A stretch of 64,000 nucleotides of DNA, taken from positions 50,033,361-50,097,360 of the forward strand of contig OZ018324.1 in NCBI GenBank assembly GCA_963969495.1. The letters run 5' to 3'. Below, in pieces: positions 23,823 through 35,528 of this stretch. Each line of letters opens with the position of its first letter. Position 1 is the stretch's first letter. The DNA is from Ceratothoa steindachneri. Its lineage: Eukaryota > Arthropoda > Malacostraca > Isopoda > Cymothoidae. Below the pieces are notes generated by a model. It worked only from the letters and a program-made list of their open reading frames with translations, did not search any database and was not told the DNA's origin. The position numbers and the translations under genes were made by a program.

Positions 23823-24519
23823 TTTCCCACAAAAAAAATTCCCGCCCATCCGAAAACTTGGAGATAGCAAATCTTGTTTTACACTATGAATAAATGAATG
23901 TAAAATGTAGAGGATTTTAAATTATTTATTTTATAAAAAACACCAGAAAATAGCGGGTTGGGCCCTCTTACCCTTATTTCTTATATATACGTAGAGGCGT
24001 TGTCCTAGTTTTTGTAGATTTAGAAGTGGCCACCCTATTTGACTTAAGAAAATGAGATAGAATGTGAAAAGAAGAATTCCTGGGTCCAAAATAGTGGATT
24101 TGGAAACGCCAAACGCTTCCATTTGGAGCTGAAAATATACTATAATGATAGGAAGAAATTATCGATTAATTGGTTGATTGTTGCCGAATGAAAGTTCTCA
24201 TAGGGTTTCTGCTCTCGTCGGATACGTCTATGGTTAGTTATACAAAGTTGGCCAAGAGTATAAAGCACTCCTCATAGATCTAACAAATTTAACCATTATT
24301 TTTAGAATTTATCATATTATTCATCAATATGAATGATAATAATGTGAATTTTGCTAATATGCTTAAATTACTTAGTATTTTACTAAATGGTGTGTAATTA
24401 CTAAAATGGTGTTTTCTAAAATCAGAACTTTAACCAATATTTCGTGTGTTTCAGCTTAATCTATAACTATTGTATATTCAATATCATTCTACATAACTAA
24501 TAGGACTAAAACTAAACAA
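23823..24519. other. Unassigned AT-rich stretch
   Basis: No gene. The left inverted end of the Tc1-like element starting at about 24520 may lie here, but I could not match it to a partner. Confidence 0.45.
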
Positions 24520-24850
24520 TTATCAGAAGCACAGAGAGCACAAATTCAACTTCCCCCATAACCAAGGATTATCACAAATAGAAATGGATAAAGAAATAAA
24601 ATGTTGAAGATATGCTAGCCAAACCACTATAAGATGATATGAAGTGACCAAGATCTTTGTATAAAGGAAGAGAAGACATATCTAACATTCGGGCGACACT
24701 ACAACATCGCAGAAAAACATCTTCTGAACTTGATAGGAAGTTCAATGAAGCTTACATTTCAAAAATATCACCCAAAACAGTTAGAAGAAGACGGGAAGAT
24801 CAATGGCTAAAAGGATGCAGGGTGAGGAATAAGCCATGAATATCTGAGGC
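24520..24850 (+). pseudogene. Tc1-like transposase, N-terminal part (cut by gypsy copy B)
   Basis: Pieces AQRAQIQL (24530) and RATLQHRRKTSSELDRKFN, then SPKTVRRRREDQWLKGCRVRNKP (24657-24839) match the paired helix-turn-helix region of Tc1-like transposases, including the TVRRRLxxQGLKGCxARKKP block. The frame runs into ISEA at 24840-24850, where gypsy copy B begins, and is resumed at 30852. Confidence 0.75.
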
Positions 24851-24966
24851 TGTCGTGGTTTACGGCCGAGTACGTATGTACGTCCGATTCGTACATGAGT
24901 AAATCCGTTCCACTTTTCTCTAAGAGTGCTCTAATTTAATTCTTTAACCAGGGAGGTTTCGTATTA

Positions 24967-25036
<70 letters not shown>

Positions 25037-26153
25037 CCAGTTCTGCGTTCGAGGATCTAATTAAACAACTCCTACAAAATATACTTTTAATTACATAAAA
25101 ATAAATATTAATTCTTTAAATACACTTTCGCACGGAATGAGAAATAACAAAAATGAATAAATTTGGGATTCGTTTTACCTTAACTCAGAGTGTATCGACA
25201 GTTGGGTGACCTTGAAATTGAGTCTCCTCGCTGAGGTGATTTGGTGCGAGTTGAACTGAAGACTTCCTCGCTTAGACGAGGAGGGTTGGGAAAACATCTG
25301 ATGCTTCTCACTGGGTGGTGGAGGCGCGTGGCGAGGGTTCTCTCGACTTGAAGATATAAGTGAGAAAATTTTGGATAAATGTAAGTTATCCTGATCCCTG
25401 GTTACCAATTCTGGCTTCTCGATGATGAGACTTCACCAAGATGTGAATCTTTTCTCGAATGGGAATTCACGTTGCTATTCCTTAATGGTGAGAGGTATCT
25501 CTGTTTTTTTTTCAGAAAACTGAGATATGGGATTTTTCTTTGGACGAGAATGGTATGAGAGTTGGTCTCAATACCACTAGTCTGCTCTTCTAAGCGACCA
25601 AAGGAACAGCCTTGGGAGGGTAAGTCCCGCTCGGTTCCAACTATCCCAATTTGCATCAGGGACTCGTCTTCTTCTCTCGATTGCAACGCGGATTCCCCTC
25701 AAATTTCTCAAGATCGAACTATATATACATCGATTATCCCCTGGGAGGAGAAGAGACGAGGGAATTTAGGAGGGGCGAACCCTCACTAGCCCACAGTTAA
25801 GCCTCTCTCCTAGGGCATAAATTTTCGATGTTATGACACTTCGCCCCTTCAGATTTACGCACGGGGAAGGTGAGATTTCGTCTATTTGACGAAAATAGAC
25901 ATAAACAATCGGAGGGGACAATGAGCCTGTTCATAGATTTTCTGCCGAGGAAGCCTTAGGCAGCAAGCTTTTCAATATATAGGCTCTCACACCCTCTTGT
26001 GTTTATATTAAATCTTTCTTTGCGAGCATCTTTGAAGGATTTGGGGGCAGCAGGGAAAGGGGGATGGAAGTCTTGGCCCATGTGGAACGTAACGGTTGAC
26101 GCTGTATAAACAAACTAGCGTCTGCTTGTCCTCGTTATATTTATTCCTCCACA
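24851..26153 (-). repeat. 3' LTR of gypsy copy B
   Basis: 1303 bp, TG...CA on the minus strand. Its outer 280 bases (25872-26153) are repeated in direct orientation at 30566-30846. A (TA)n array lies at 24968-25035, about 117 bases from the LTR 3' end, in the same place as in the LTRs of copy C. Confidence 0.9.
24968..25035. repeat. (AT)n microsatellite in the LTR
   Basis: About 67 bases of AT inside the 3' LTR of gypsy copy B. Confidence 0.95.
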
Positions 26154-26170
26154 TTTCCTCCCTTTTAAAG
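26154..26170 (-). other. Polypurine tract of gypsy copy B
   Basis: The minus strand reads TTTAAAAGGGAGGAAA immediately before the LTR start TGTGGAGG, the expected primer for plus-strand DNA synthesis. Confidence 0.85.
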
Positions 26171-26556
26171 AAGGTAATGGGGGGGGGGAGAACTCAAGTG
26201 CAAAAAAACTAACCAACAACATACAAAAAAGACACACGTCTTGGAACGCAATTCCAAGTACACCTGTTACAGTGAAAATACATTGGCCAACCATCATACT
26301 AAACTAAGACTTACTGAAATTGTACGCACACGCGCGCACGTACATAGACAGGTAAAAGGCGGACTTTAACCTTGCCTCGTAAGTTCAAGAAGTCCGGAAC
26401 ACACAACCTAACTAAAAAAACATCAATTACAAAAAAGAAAGAAAAAGAAACTGACTATTAATCTGCACTTAGGCAGTTAATCCTTCCACCAACTAAACAC
26501 TTAACACATTATTATATACAAAAACAAAATTGGTCTTAATACTAACAGGAGTTTAA

Positions 26557-26995
26557 TTAGCTCTCTGTGGGGTTTCGGCTCAAGTTATCGGCTCTACATT
26601 TATCGGAGCATTTTATATAAGTTATGGTAAATTGGTACTCCATTAATAATATTCTCCATCGCATGAGTCTGCTATTCTGGCTTTTGCTGTTAGGCAAATA
26701 TGACAGAGGCCGGTGGTCGGGATTCGACGTTAAACTCACGACCTATTAAATAGAACCTAAATTTCTGTATGCCCCAAATTATGGCTAGCGCTTTCTGTCC
26801 TATAATTGCATAAGCTCTTTCTCGACTCGATAGTTTTCGGCTCGCATAAGCTATGGGAAAAGGGGTACCATTGTCTTCATATTGCACCAGGACACAACCG
26901 ATTCCTTTACCACAGGCATCGGTGCGGATCCCAAACTTTTGGGGGGGATTAGGTAGTCGAAGGATGGGTGCTGAAATTAATTTTTCCTTCAACAA
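26557..26995 (-). pseudogene. RNase H domain, gypsy copy B
   Basis: Encodes FGIRTDACGKGIGCVLVQYED (first catalytic Asp), YASRKLSSRERAYAIIGQKALAI and FRFYLIGREF. After a frameshift near 26700 it reads DHRPLSYL, MRWRILLMEYQFTI and KCSDKCRADNLSRNP, the usual RNase H end (ADxLSR). The catalytic Glu of the ELEAL block is replaced (GQKAL), so the enzyme is probably dead even without the shift. Confidence 0.85.
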
Positions 26996-27820
26996 GTTAA
27001 ACTGGGAGATCGCGTTAGACTTCCATCTAACGGGCCGGGGGAAAATTTCTTTAAGAGATCATTAATGGGCGCGGCTATCATGACAAATTGGGGGAAAAAT
27101 CTTCTGTAGAACGATGCAGCGCCCAAGAAAGAACGCAGATGCTTCTTTGTCCTTGTTAGAGGCATCTTAGCAATGGCCAGGACCTTTTCCTGTTCAGTGG
27201 TTAAACGATTTTTACCTATTTCTAATCCCAGATGCGAGATTGACTCATAGGCGAAGTGGTATTTAGATGGTCCAACGGTCAATCCGTGCTCGCGGAGATG
27301 ATCTAACAAAGCTCGTAGTGAGTGTATGTGTTGCTTCCATGTACCTGTAGCCACGTACACATTGTCAAAATAGAACGACACGTCACCTAAACCATCCACA
27401 ATTCGACGCATCATCCGATTAAAATTGCTCCCAGCCGTGACCAAACCAAATGGCAATCGGGTGAATTGCAGCAAGCCTTTATCCGTTGCAAAAGCGGTTA
27501 GCCTCTTGGACGCGTCGGTTAACGGGATTTGATGATAGGCCTTGCACAAATCCATTTCGGAGATGTATTTGGCGACTTCAAACAGGTGTAGGCTTTGGTC
27601 AATTAGCTGAATAGGCTCGGCGTCAAAACGGTAACCGAGTTAAGTTTCCTAAAATCTACATACATTCGAAAAGTATGGTCAGGTTTTCGGACCATCACTA
27701 TCGGCGAGCAATAATCGGAGGACGAAGGTTCGATAATCCCCAACTGTAGCAGATTCTTCACTTCTGCGTTAAAAGCGGATTGAAGATGAAGATGAATTGA
27801 GATAATTTTCGAGCTTTTGC
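26989..27820 (-). pseudogene. Reverse transcriptase, gypsy copy B
   Basis: Fingers blocks LLQLGIIEPSSSDYCSPIVM and RMYVDFRKLN are readable at 27790-27630. The 188-codon frame 27555-26989 then holds MDLCKAYHQIPL, FTRLPFGLVTAGSNFNRMM, the palm block VSFYFDNVYVATGTW, GLTVGPSKYHF and LRSFLGAASFYRRFFPQF. Where Ty3/gypsy RTs usually show YVDD or YIDD this copy reads YFDN. A stop at about 27645-27590 separates the two frames. Minus-strand order places RT after integrase. Confidence 0.85.
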
Positions 27821-28500
27821 TTTTAAATCGAAATAAGTTCTGTATTTTTCAAGGTTGCACTTCGCATTTGAACGGGCCAACTCTGCATCATTTCTCCAAG
27901 CGTTCGCGCAGCTCGATCTTGTGTCTTCAATTTGATCTCATGAATAAACTGTTTGGAGCAACCGGGTTTCTCGGAAATTACATCGGGGAATTCCTTCAAT
28001 AGGGCAGACAATTGTAAATGTCTGAGCGGGCCAAGGTGGGGGTTCAAATCTAACTCTGTGGACGGGTCATCCTAGGGAAAGGATAATTGGGGTAGAGGAT
28101 ATTCGTTATCCCACTCTACGCACACCGTGTTTACCACCTGAAGAGGTTCACATGGGTATATAGCTTCCATGGTTCTTTCTTCATCCAGCGTCACAATATT
28201 ATTAATACACGCTCGGCGGTGATACTTCTTGAGCATGTTTATGTGATACAGTTTATGGCCTGAGGGAGTTTCAATCAAGTAATCAACGGGGCCACGAGCT
28301 TCTATTACCGGAAAGGAACCCTTCCATTGGGAGAGCAACTTATTTGTCTTTGTAGGCAGTAATAACAACATTTCGTCGCCAGGCTTTAATTTACGAGCTT
28401 TTGCTTTTAAATCGAAATAAGTTCTGTATTTTTATAGGTTACACTCCGCGTTTGAACGGGCCAACTGTGCACATTTCTCCAAGCGTTTGCGCAGCTCGAT
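27811..28500 (-). repeat. Internal direct duplication in copy B pol (27811-27917 and 28395-28500)
   Basis: About 105 bases starting GAGCTTTTGCTTTTAAATCG and ending CGCAGCTCGAT occur twice in the same orientation with a few mismatches, 584 bases apart. The copy at 28395 is in its proper place, between the integrase core and the C-terminal LLLLPTKTNK block; the one at 27811 lies just before the RT fingers and disrupts the frame. Confidence 0.9.
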
Positions 28501-29260
28501 TACATATATGTAGGGGGATTTAACTTCTTCATCTAATTGTGGATTAGTGAAGAGCTCCTTAAGGATGCTCATAGGTCCTCGGACGTTACGTCAGTACACC
28601 TATTCGAAGGGAGCGAGACCCAGATTTCTGTGAGGAACCTCTCGGCACGCGAAGGGGGCGACTGGTAGGTACTGATGCTATTCTCGAGGCTGAGACTAAC
28701 AGAGCTTTATTAACACTACCTTTACGGTACCATTTAATTTCTCACACATCCCGTTTGCAGAGGAGTGAAAAGAGGTCGTAAAGAGGGGTTTGATGAGGAA
28801 TAACTTGCCCACGTATTCCATCAGTTCCGACGTGAACTGACGGCCTCGATCAGAGAGGATTTTTTTAGGGATGCCGACGCGGGAAAAAATGGAGATGAGA
28901 GCTTTGCAAGGAAATACTGTCAATTTTCCTGAGGGCGACTTCGTCGGGGAAACGAGTGACGCAGTCTACCAAAGTAAGGATATAAGAGTGCTCTTCATTA
29001 GATTGGGGGGTGGATGAACCCAACCAAGTCTATGGCCACTCTGAAGAATGGTTCGGAAATGACGGGGCTTTCTGCAGGGGAGCCGGTGGTACCCGGCCTT
29101 TAGCGGTGGCCTTCTGGCACAGTTTGCATGACTGGCAGTATACGGCGATCTCTTTAGCGCCGCCGGGCCAAAAGAAGTATTTAAAAATCCGTATAGAGGT
29201 TTTGTTATGACTGAAATGTTCAGCCAATAAGTCATAATGTGCGATTTGTAATACCCGTTG
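27823..29260 (-). pseudogene. Integrase and post-integrase linker, gypsy copy B
   Basis: Order on the minus strand: zinc-binding domain (HFSHNKTSIRIFKYFFWPGG, then CQSCKLCQKATAKGR, 29227-29030), core piece ALISIFSRVGIPKKILSDRG and QFTSELMEYV with the second catalytic Asp, then FHSSANGMCEKLNGTVK with the Glu (28923-28696). Then the C-terminal domain (28371-28072: LLSQWKGSFPVIEARGPVDY, HINMLKKYHRR) and a linker (28047-27900: LLKEFPDVIS, the usual lead into RT). A deletion or decay removes the first catalytic Asp region near 28950. Confidence 0.85.
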
Positions 29261-29307
29261 GGAGTAACCTAGGAATGCACAAAACGTTATCCGAGGGGAA
29301 GGAAACC

Positions 29308-29883
29308 TCAGCCGTCGTCCGGAATAGTAGTGTATTCTGCACCACGTATCTTATTCGTTTGTTCCCACGAACAGATTCTATTTCGTTTTTCGCTGCCTTC
29401 TCCCACAGGGGATAAAAGGGTTGGGGCCGCTCCCCTCTTAGTTGCTTGAATCCGAGTGACTACTGGCTGAGCCACCGGATTTGGGGAGAGCTGCGTGCTC
29501 TGGCCTATTAAGACAGAAAAAAATTTGATAGGCACTGCCACTACCTTGATCCAGCCAGTGAAGTACTGACACTGGATGTAGCATCTGACTACGGGGAACT
29601 TGTTTGATCTACCCAGGAAGTCCTGTACGACCGCGAACCTCTTATGCTGGAGGGATGACTGGGGGAAGCAATTTATCTGATACGACGATACAGGTGCACT
29701 CGTATCCCGTACAAAGGTTGAGACTCGGCGACCACTTACTGATCCAGTCTCGAACTTTAGTCCTCCGTGAGAACTCTTGTTAAACAAAAATTTCACCTGT
29801 TGGTCAGGGGAATTCGATGTGGACGAAGGAGGCGCTGAAGCAGGAGGTTGTTCTTTTGGGAGAGATGCGGTGATTTTGTGCAC
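29308..29883 (-). pseudogene. Protease region, gypsy copy B
   Basis: A 191-codon frame. Its start region is the gag-protease spacer (SPDQQVKFLFNKSSHGGLKF), followed by GRRVSTFVRDTSAPVSSYQ, where the active-site DTG reads DTS, then FPVVRCYIQCQYFTGWIKVV and FFSVLIGQS. Copies A and C keep RDTGCT, so this copy has lost the Gly and following Cys. The remainder is a linker toward integrase. Confidence 0.8.
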
Positions 29884-30560
29884 TTATTGACTCGAAGACA
29901 ACCGAAGCCTCGAATTTTGGGAGCAATGGAAGCTAATGTGTCCTGGAGTGCCACAATTAAAACACGTAAAGGGGTTTCTGGGGTATGACAAGGACGAGGG
30001 GTTTAGATTACTTAAGGGCTTAATTTCTCTCGGATCCTTAGATGAAAAGAATTTGGGTTTGGAGAGTCCGGAGGTCTTGACAAATTTAGAGGGGTTCTTT
30101 TGCTGGGGTTTCTGGAGATACCCACCTTTCTTTGGAGACGAGGGCTGGTTCTTTTTAAAGTCTCGCGGATATAGTTTGTGGTTGCAAGCATTTAGATCCA
30201 CGCACTCATTGAACGTAGCGGCTCGCCTGTCCTTGAGGAATGCTTGTAGCTCTGTGGGCAGGGTACACAATAATTGGTCCTTAAGAATGAAGTCGACGAG
30301 AGGTTCGAACTCATTCCACACTTGTGCTGAATCCAGCAAGAATTGAAGATGCCTCTGGAGGATAAAGCCAAATTGAAGTATGTTTGACTAGGCTGAATTC
30401 TAGCATGTATAAATTTCACCCTATACTCCTCGGGATTTAGATTAATGGCGGCCAGTAGCTCGGACTTAAGGGTAGAATAATCCACAGATGCCTCTGATGG
30501 TAACGAGATGAATATATCACGGAGACGGGTATTAAGCAGAGGCAGTAATCTGGCGATTTC
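29884..30560 (-). pseudogene. Gag C-terminal part, gypsy copy B
   Basis: Frames 30485-30192 and 30339-29884 together encode MDYSTLKSELLAAINLNPEEY (homologous to STLKAELLAAHNMTPDFY in copy A), FILKDQLLCTLPTELQAF, a basic linker and a CCHC knuckle CFNCGTPGHISFHC at about 29940-29980. A frameshift near 30340 splits them. The N-terminus is lost where gag joins the LTR piece at about 30562. Confidence 0.8.
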
Positions 30561-30565
30561 CTCTG

Positions 30566-30846
30566 AGATTTCGTCTATTTGACGAAGATAGACATAAACA
30601 ATCGGAGGGGAGAGTGAACTTGTTTATAGATTTTCTGCCGACGAAGCCTTAGGCAGCAAGATTTTAATTCTAAAAGCTCTCACACCTTCTTATGTTTATA
30701 TTAAATCCTTCTTTGCGAGCATCTTCGAAGGATCTTGGGGCAGCAGGGAAAGGGGGAGGGAAGTCTTGGCCCATGTGGAACGTAACGGTTGACGCTGTAT
30801 AAACAAACTAGCGTCTGCTTGTCCTCGTTATATTCATTCCTCCACA
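30566..30846 (-). repeat. Truncated 5' LTR of gypsy copy B
   Basis: Nearly identical to 25872-26153. It begins TGTGGAGGAATG on the minus strand and stops at GACGAAATCTC (30566), directly against gag. About 1 kb of LTR plus the primer-binding site is missing. Confidence 0.92.
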
Positions 30847-31500
30847 GAGGCCCAACAAAAAAAATCTACTTCAGTGGGCCATTAATCACAAAAATGGACA
30901 TATGAACAATACATAGTCTAAAGTTACCTGGTTAGATGAAAGTAATTATCATGTATATAAGAAAGACTATTGGATTGTTGTTTTTAATGTAATTGATGTA
31001 ATTCCACCTAAATATTCTTAGAAGAAAATGATTTAAAAATGTAACATTTTTGTAATAATTTCGCAGATTTTCAGCACTTCTAGGGCTATCTTTGTGAGAC
31101 GATGAGTTGGAGAGGCATTTGACTGCATGTGTGGCACCAACTGTGAAGCATGGAGGTGGTTCTATCATGGTATAAAGGTTGCATGTCTTCACCATCGCCA
31201 GGGCAGATGTTTTTTTATGACAGGGAAGAATGAACTCCACAACTTATACCAGCATCCCACAACACCAATATATGAAATATATTTCAGCAGGACAATGAAG
31301 GCCCCATGCCATACATCCAACGACACCAAAAAGTGGTTTGCAGAAATAGAGATCACCCCTTCGGAGTAGACACCACATAGCACAGAATTAATTCAATGGA
31401 ATACTTGTGGTGAGTGCTTAGAAAATCAATAAGTACAACAAGTACAAATAAAACAACTGTTTTTAAAATTGGGTGAAATTCATGTCACAAAGACTTATAG
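30847..31500 (+). pseudogene. Tc1-like transposase, central and C-terminal part (after gypsy copy B)
   Basis: Resumes the frame cut at 24850: after GAGGC come QQKK and, through shifts, LQWAINHKNGH, VTWLDESNYHVY (first catalytic Asp block), VKHGGGSIMVWG-like (31140s) and HRQGRCFFMTGKNEL. Then TSNDTKKWF (31310s) matches the block after the last catalytic residue. Decay is moderate, with several one-base shifts. It probably ends before 31500; the inverted end was not matched. Confidence 0.75.
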
Positions 31501-31924
31501 TTGTAATTCAAGTAAAATGGAGACGAACTTACGATTAAACTAGTTGAAAATTAAATATTTATATAGTAAATTCATTTATCACAAATGTTAAATTACATAT
31601 GAAAGATCGATACGGTCCTTTATACTTTTGGCAAGGGAGGATACTTCACTTCAATCTGATATCAATTTACATCATCAAGTTTGCCCTTTTAATCTCATTT
31701 CTTACTTTAACTGGGACAAATTTGCTTCCAGGAATCGTGTAACGACCGACGAAAACTTCGACTTTTAGCACTATTAACAAGCAAACGCATTTTATGATCT
31801 TTTTTGTAACCATTCGACAAAACTATCTTCCTCTAAGTTAAAATAATTAGTCCAGGACAAATAAAGTGAAATAATCTACACGATGTGTTCTTTAAAAAGA
31901 ATATCGAGTGTCTCCAGAATAGTT
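31501..31924. other. Unassigned AT-rich stretch
   Basis: Between the Tc1-like remnant and the large TIR element. No coding region seen. Confidence 0.5.
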
Positions 31925-31933
31925 GGGGAGCCA

Positions 31934-32196
31934 GAAGAGATAGCCTGCACCCCCCGGAGATAAACTTCTAATTGACCTTTCCAGACTGAAAAATATGCAC
32001 TGAAAAAGATTAGACATGTTCCCCTTACGAAAAAGTGTCCCACGTACCCTTTTTAGGCCCCCGAAGACCCCGAGGTGTGACCTTCAGAGCCTCAAGAAAG
32101 TGATTTTCCAACATCACTGATTTTGCCTAGTGACACATCATTTTAGGGGTTTTTGAAGGTGCTGAGTCCAAAAAATGACTTACTTTTATGATTACA
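31934..32196 (+). repeat. Left terminal inverted repeat of the large element
   Basis: Pairs with the complement of 48080-48335. Shared blocks include CCGGAGATAAACTT, ACTGAAAAATATGCACTGAAAA, GATTAGACATGTTCCC, TACGAAAAAGTGTC, ACGTACCCTTTTT, CCCCCGAAGACCC and TTTTTATGATTA at the inner edge. Confidence 0.9.
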
Positions 32197-35100
32197 CTGT
32201 AAGATTATTATCAAATTAGAATCTCAAAATATCTAATTATGATTAAATTAGAATCTAAAAATATCTCTGCTTGCATTCATTGGATTTCATGATGGAATGA
32301 AGTGTATTTTTTCTGTTTTTATGTCTGAATATTTTATTATCATATACTTACAGTGTAGATGCCAATTTCACCATTTAATTGTGATTTCCTCCAATTTCAG
32401 ATAAACAGGAACGAATGAAGTAACCTATCATGCCAAAAAGAAAATATAGTGACAGCGCTCATCCTGAAGCCCCTCAAAACCGTTCCCCAAAATGCATTCT
32501 TTACACCAGTTCTATTTCAGATTATGGTAATTTTACACCACTAAGCTCAGTAAAAGGTGATGCGAGTGACAGACTACAAGAATGAAACAAAATTCGTGAC
32601 CTTCGCCTCCAGCACTCACATGACTCTCCTCATCGCATGCAATCTGTGTGTGACCAGATTCCCACTACTCTTCCCGCTGACCTGTAATATGTTGGGTATT
32701 ATCGTGGATGCTACCAACATTTTACTAGACATCTAAAGCGCCTTCAAGATGATCATCACGCAGAAACGACATCAGAACGACATCACTTCTTCTTCGAGAC
32801 CTCATTCTACGAGCATATAAAGATTCAAAGAACATCTCCTGGCCGCCAACAGCCAATGATATGGAGCTAAGTTCTGAAGAAATTCTACCTCCAGACCTCG
32901 TCCGCTTCCTCAGCATTGTCATGGCTGGCAAAGAGGACGCAGAGACAAGTGAGAAGACTAAGCGGCTGGTGGTTTCCATCGGTCAAGATCTCTGCCGTGT
33001 GGTGACAGATGGAGAATGGACCTGCCTAAACACATACTCCTCTGTGTCACTGCCAGGCACTTGTTTCGAATTAAGCAGTTGACCACCATTCTAAACAGAT
33101 TTAGCCATTCAGAGATCTACAATTTTGGCTTAGAGATGGAAACTGCCCTGACCAAAGCTCTGGATGACGTCTCAACCCATCTCACACCGCAGATCTTGAC
33201 TGGAGATGGAAACGTTGTGTTTCACTGTGAACGGGACAATTTGAACAAAACTACAAGAAATGTGCACGGCAGTAACATTTTCAACAGTGCTGGAGGCATA
33301 ATAGTGCAGGAGGTCAAGCCTGATTTTGAAAGCACACACATGCGAACGCTGCCTCTTATCGACAAGACTAAGAATAGAAATATACACGTTGACACACCAG
33401 AAACTCTCCCACCTCTCTACTTCACCTACATTGGCCCGACATTTCCACAGAATGTATTCTTCACACCCCCTGCTGAAAATGATGCAATCTATGCCTCTCA
33501 GATGCAACTGTATTACATGTGGCTTTTCTGCAGATACATTGGAAGTGGCGGCATGCAGTCCATGCCAGGACTGGGAGGCTTTGTCTCAGCAATTGGAGCT
33601 GTTCCTTACAGGAAATCAACAGTGGATTACTTCACTCCCATTCATCAACCAATCACTGGCAATGCAGTCGTACATGAGCTACTGAAGCGCTCCGAATCAG
33701 CCACAGTTAAAGTGGGGCAAAAGTGGGTCCTCAATACATTCGACTTGGGTGTATGTATGAAAGCCCTGCCCATCATCTGGAGATGACCAGACGAGTTTGA
33801 CCATCATGTGGTCACTATTGGGCCCTTTCACACGTCAATGAATTATATAGGGATGATCACAAATCACAAAATGCGTGGCTCTGGGTATACAGTGATCCTG
33901 TTAGAGGCTCAACTGGTGACATGCGGCTCACTGAAAGGTGTTCTGAGTGGGAAAGCCTATGCCAAGTCCCTCTTTGTCTAAAAACTTTGTGCGAGGCAAT
34001 AGAGAGGCTGCTGATGGAACATTTCATTGAAGAAGAGAATGTACCTATAGCTGATCCTGCTGCACTCCTTAACTTGATACAGTCATGTGATCGAAAACAT
34101 CTGGAAGAGGCTATTGACGACCCCTCCATACTGACCCTCATGGAGAGGTACTGCAACTATGAGGAGAAGGTGCGCAAGGGTCACCTGGGGAAAACGGCTA
34201 CCTCTTGGATGCATTTTGTGGATCATTGTCATCTCGTCTTTATGTTGCTTCTTTCTATCAAGACAAACAACCTGAAACTGTTCCACAAATGTAATAGAGA
34301 CATGGCGGTCCTGTTCTTTGCTTTTGATGGGCACAACTACTCAAGGTTTATACATTTGAATGTCAAATCTGATCATAAATTAGATCATATGCACACTAAT
34401 GATTGCAATCGAGTCTAATAAATATAATAGTTAATAATATTGATAAAACAAGAAGCAGCAACCTTGATCATTATGACAATATCATATACTTTTTAAATTC
34501 ATATGTGCTTTATGAAATATCATGCCTCTATTTGCAGATACCTGACATGGCTGGAGGTACACCTAACAAACCTGCAAAAAAGTCACCCAGGAGCAAAGGA
34601 TCTTCTAACCAAAGGTGCAATTACTGTGGCCCCCTCGAGGCTTCCTTGGGTACTTAGTGCTTTGGACAAGACCATGGAAAAGACGTTCATGCGCTTCGTG
34701 AAATCGTCAGGTACATATAATCTATTTACACCAGTGTTAGCATGTGACAGTAGCAATAACTGAATAAGGTACAATATGATTTACAAAGCTAGCTTGTATC
34801 CTTTCACTAAAATGATGGGAGACACTTTTTAGTTTAACTAATTTCAAGAATTTTTTTCAATGTTTGCAGGTGGGTTCATAGGACTGTACAGCAAGTTTGG
34901 GCATAGTAGAGATGGTGTCGTACAGTATCCGCACGAGCCCAGTTCTATGAGAAGACTCTGGAGATGGTGGGCATCATCGACGATCCAGACTCCCCCAAAA
35001 GTGGAAGACATCGTGAGCTGGAGAAGGCAGAAATCAAGTAAGGAGAGGAGGCAGTTCAGAGAGTCATTGCTGCTGTCAACAACTTTTCCAACCCGTTCAA

Positions 35101-35528
35101 AATCTCGGACAAGGACCGGCTCTACTCCTTAGCATATGGAGCCCAAGTCTCACCAGACGTTGAGGCACAGGTCCTCCAGGCAAAAGGTTTTAGCAAAGTC
35201 ACCAAGTCTGACTTCATCTGCCGCCTGCAGAGTAGAGAGGCAGGAAGATTCTTTGACCCTATCAAGCGGCAAAAGCTGAAGACTATAGAGGCGTGCAACA
35301 AGAAGGTCACCCTCACATCATCACATGGAAAGGTAAACTGACATTACAATACCTTGTATTTTGATATGTTTCCTGCATTTTACCATAACTAACAAAGTTA
35401 ATATCAAAACAAGTAGCCAAAGCAATCAAATTCTCTAACTGCAAGAGCGATTGTAAACATAAGATGCTATATTGGGGATGAAAATAGTGAAACACAATTT
35501 CTTATTTTCATTTAAAGTAAGCATGTTA

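Larger units (their letters stand above)
24851..30846 (-). mobile_element. Ty3/gypsy retrotransposon copy B, minus strand, TSD GAGGC
   Basis: The plus strand begins TGTCGTGG (complement of an LTR end in CA) and finishes CCTCCACA (complement of TGTGGAGG). GAGGC precedes it at 24846-24850 and follows it at 30847-30851. It interrupts a Tc1-like transposase frame. On the minus strand the order is truncated 5' LTR (30846-30566), gag, protease, integrase, RT, RNase H, polypurine tract and full 3' LTR (26153-24851). The 5' LTR tail, primer-binding site and gag N-terminus are deleted. The gag-PR-INT-RT-RH order is unusual for Ty3/gypsy. Confidence 0.93.
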
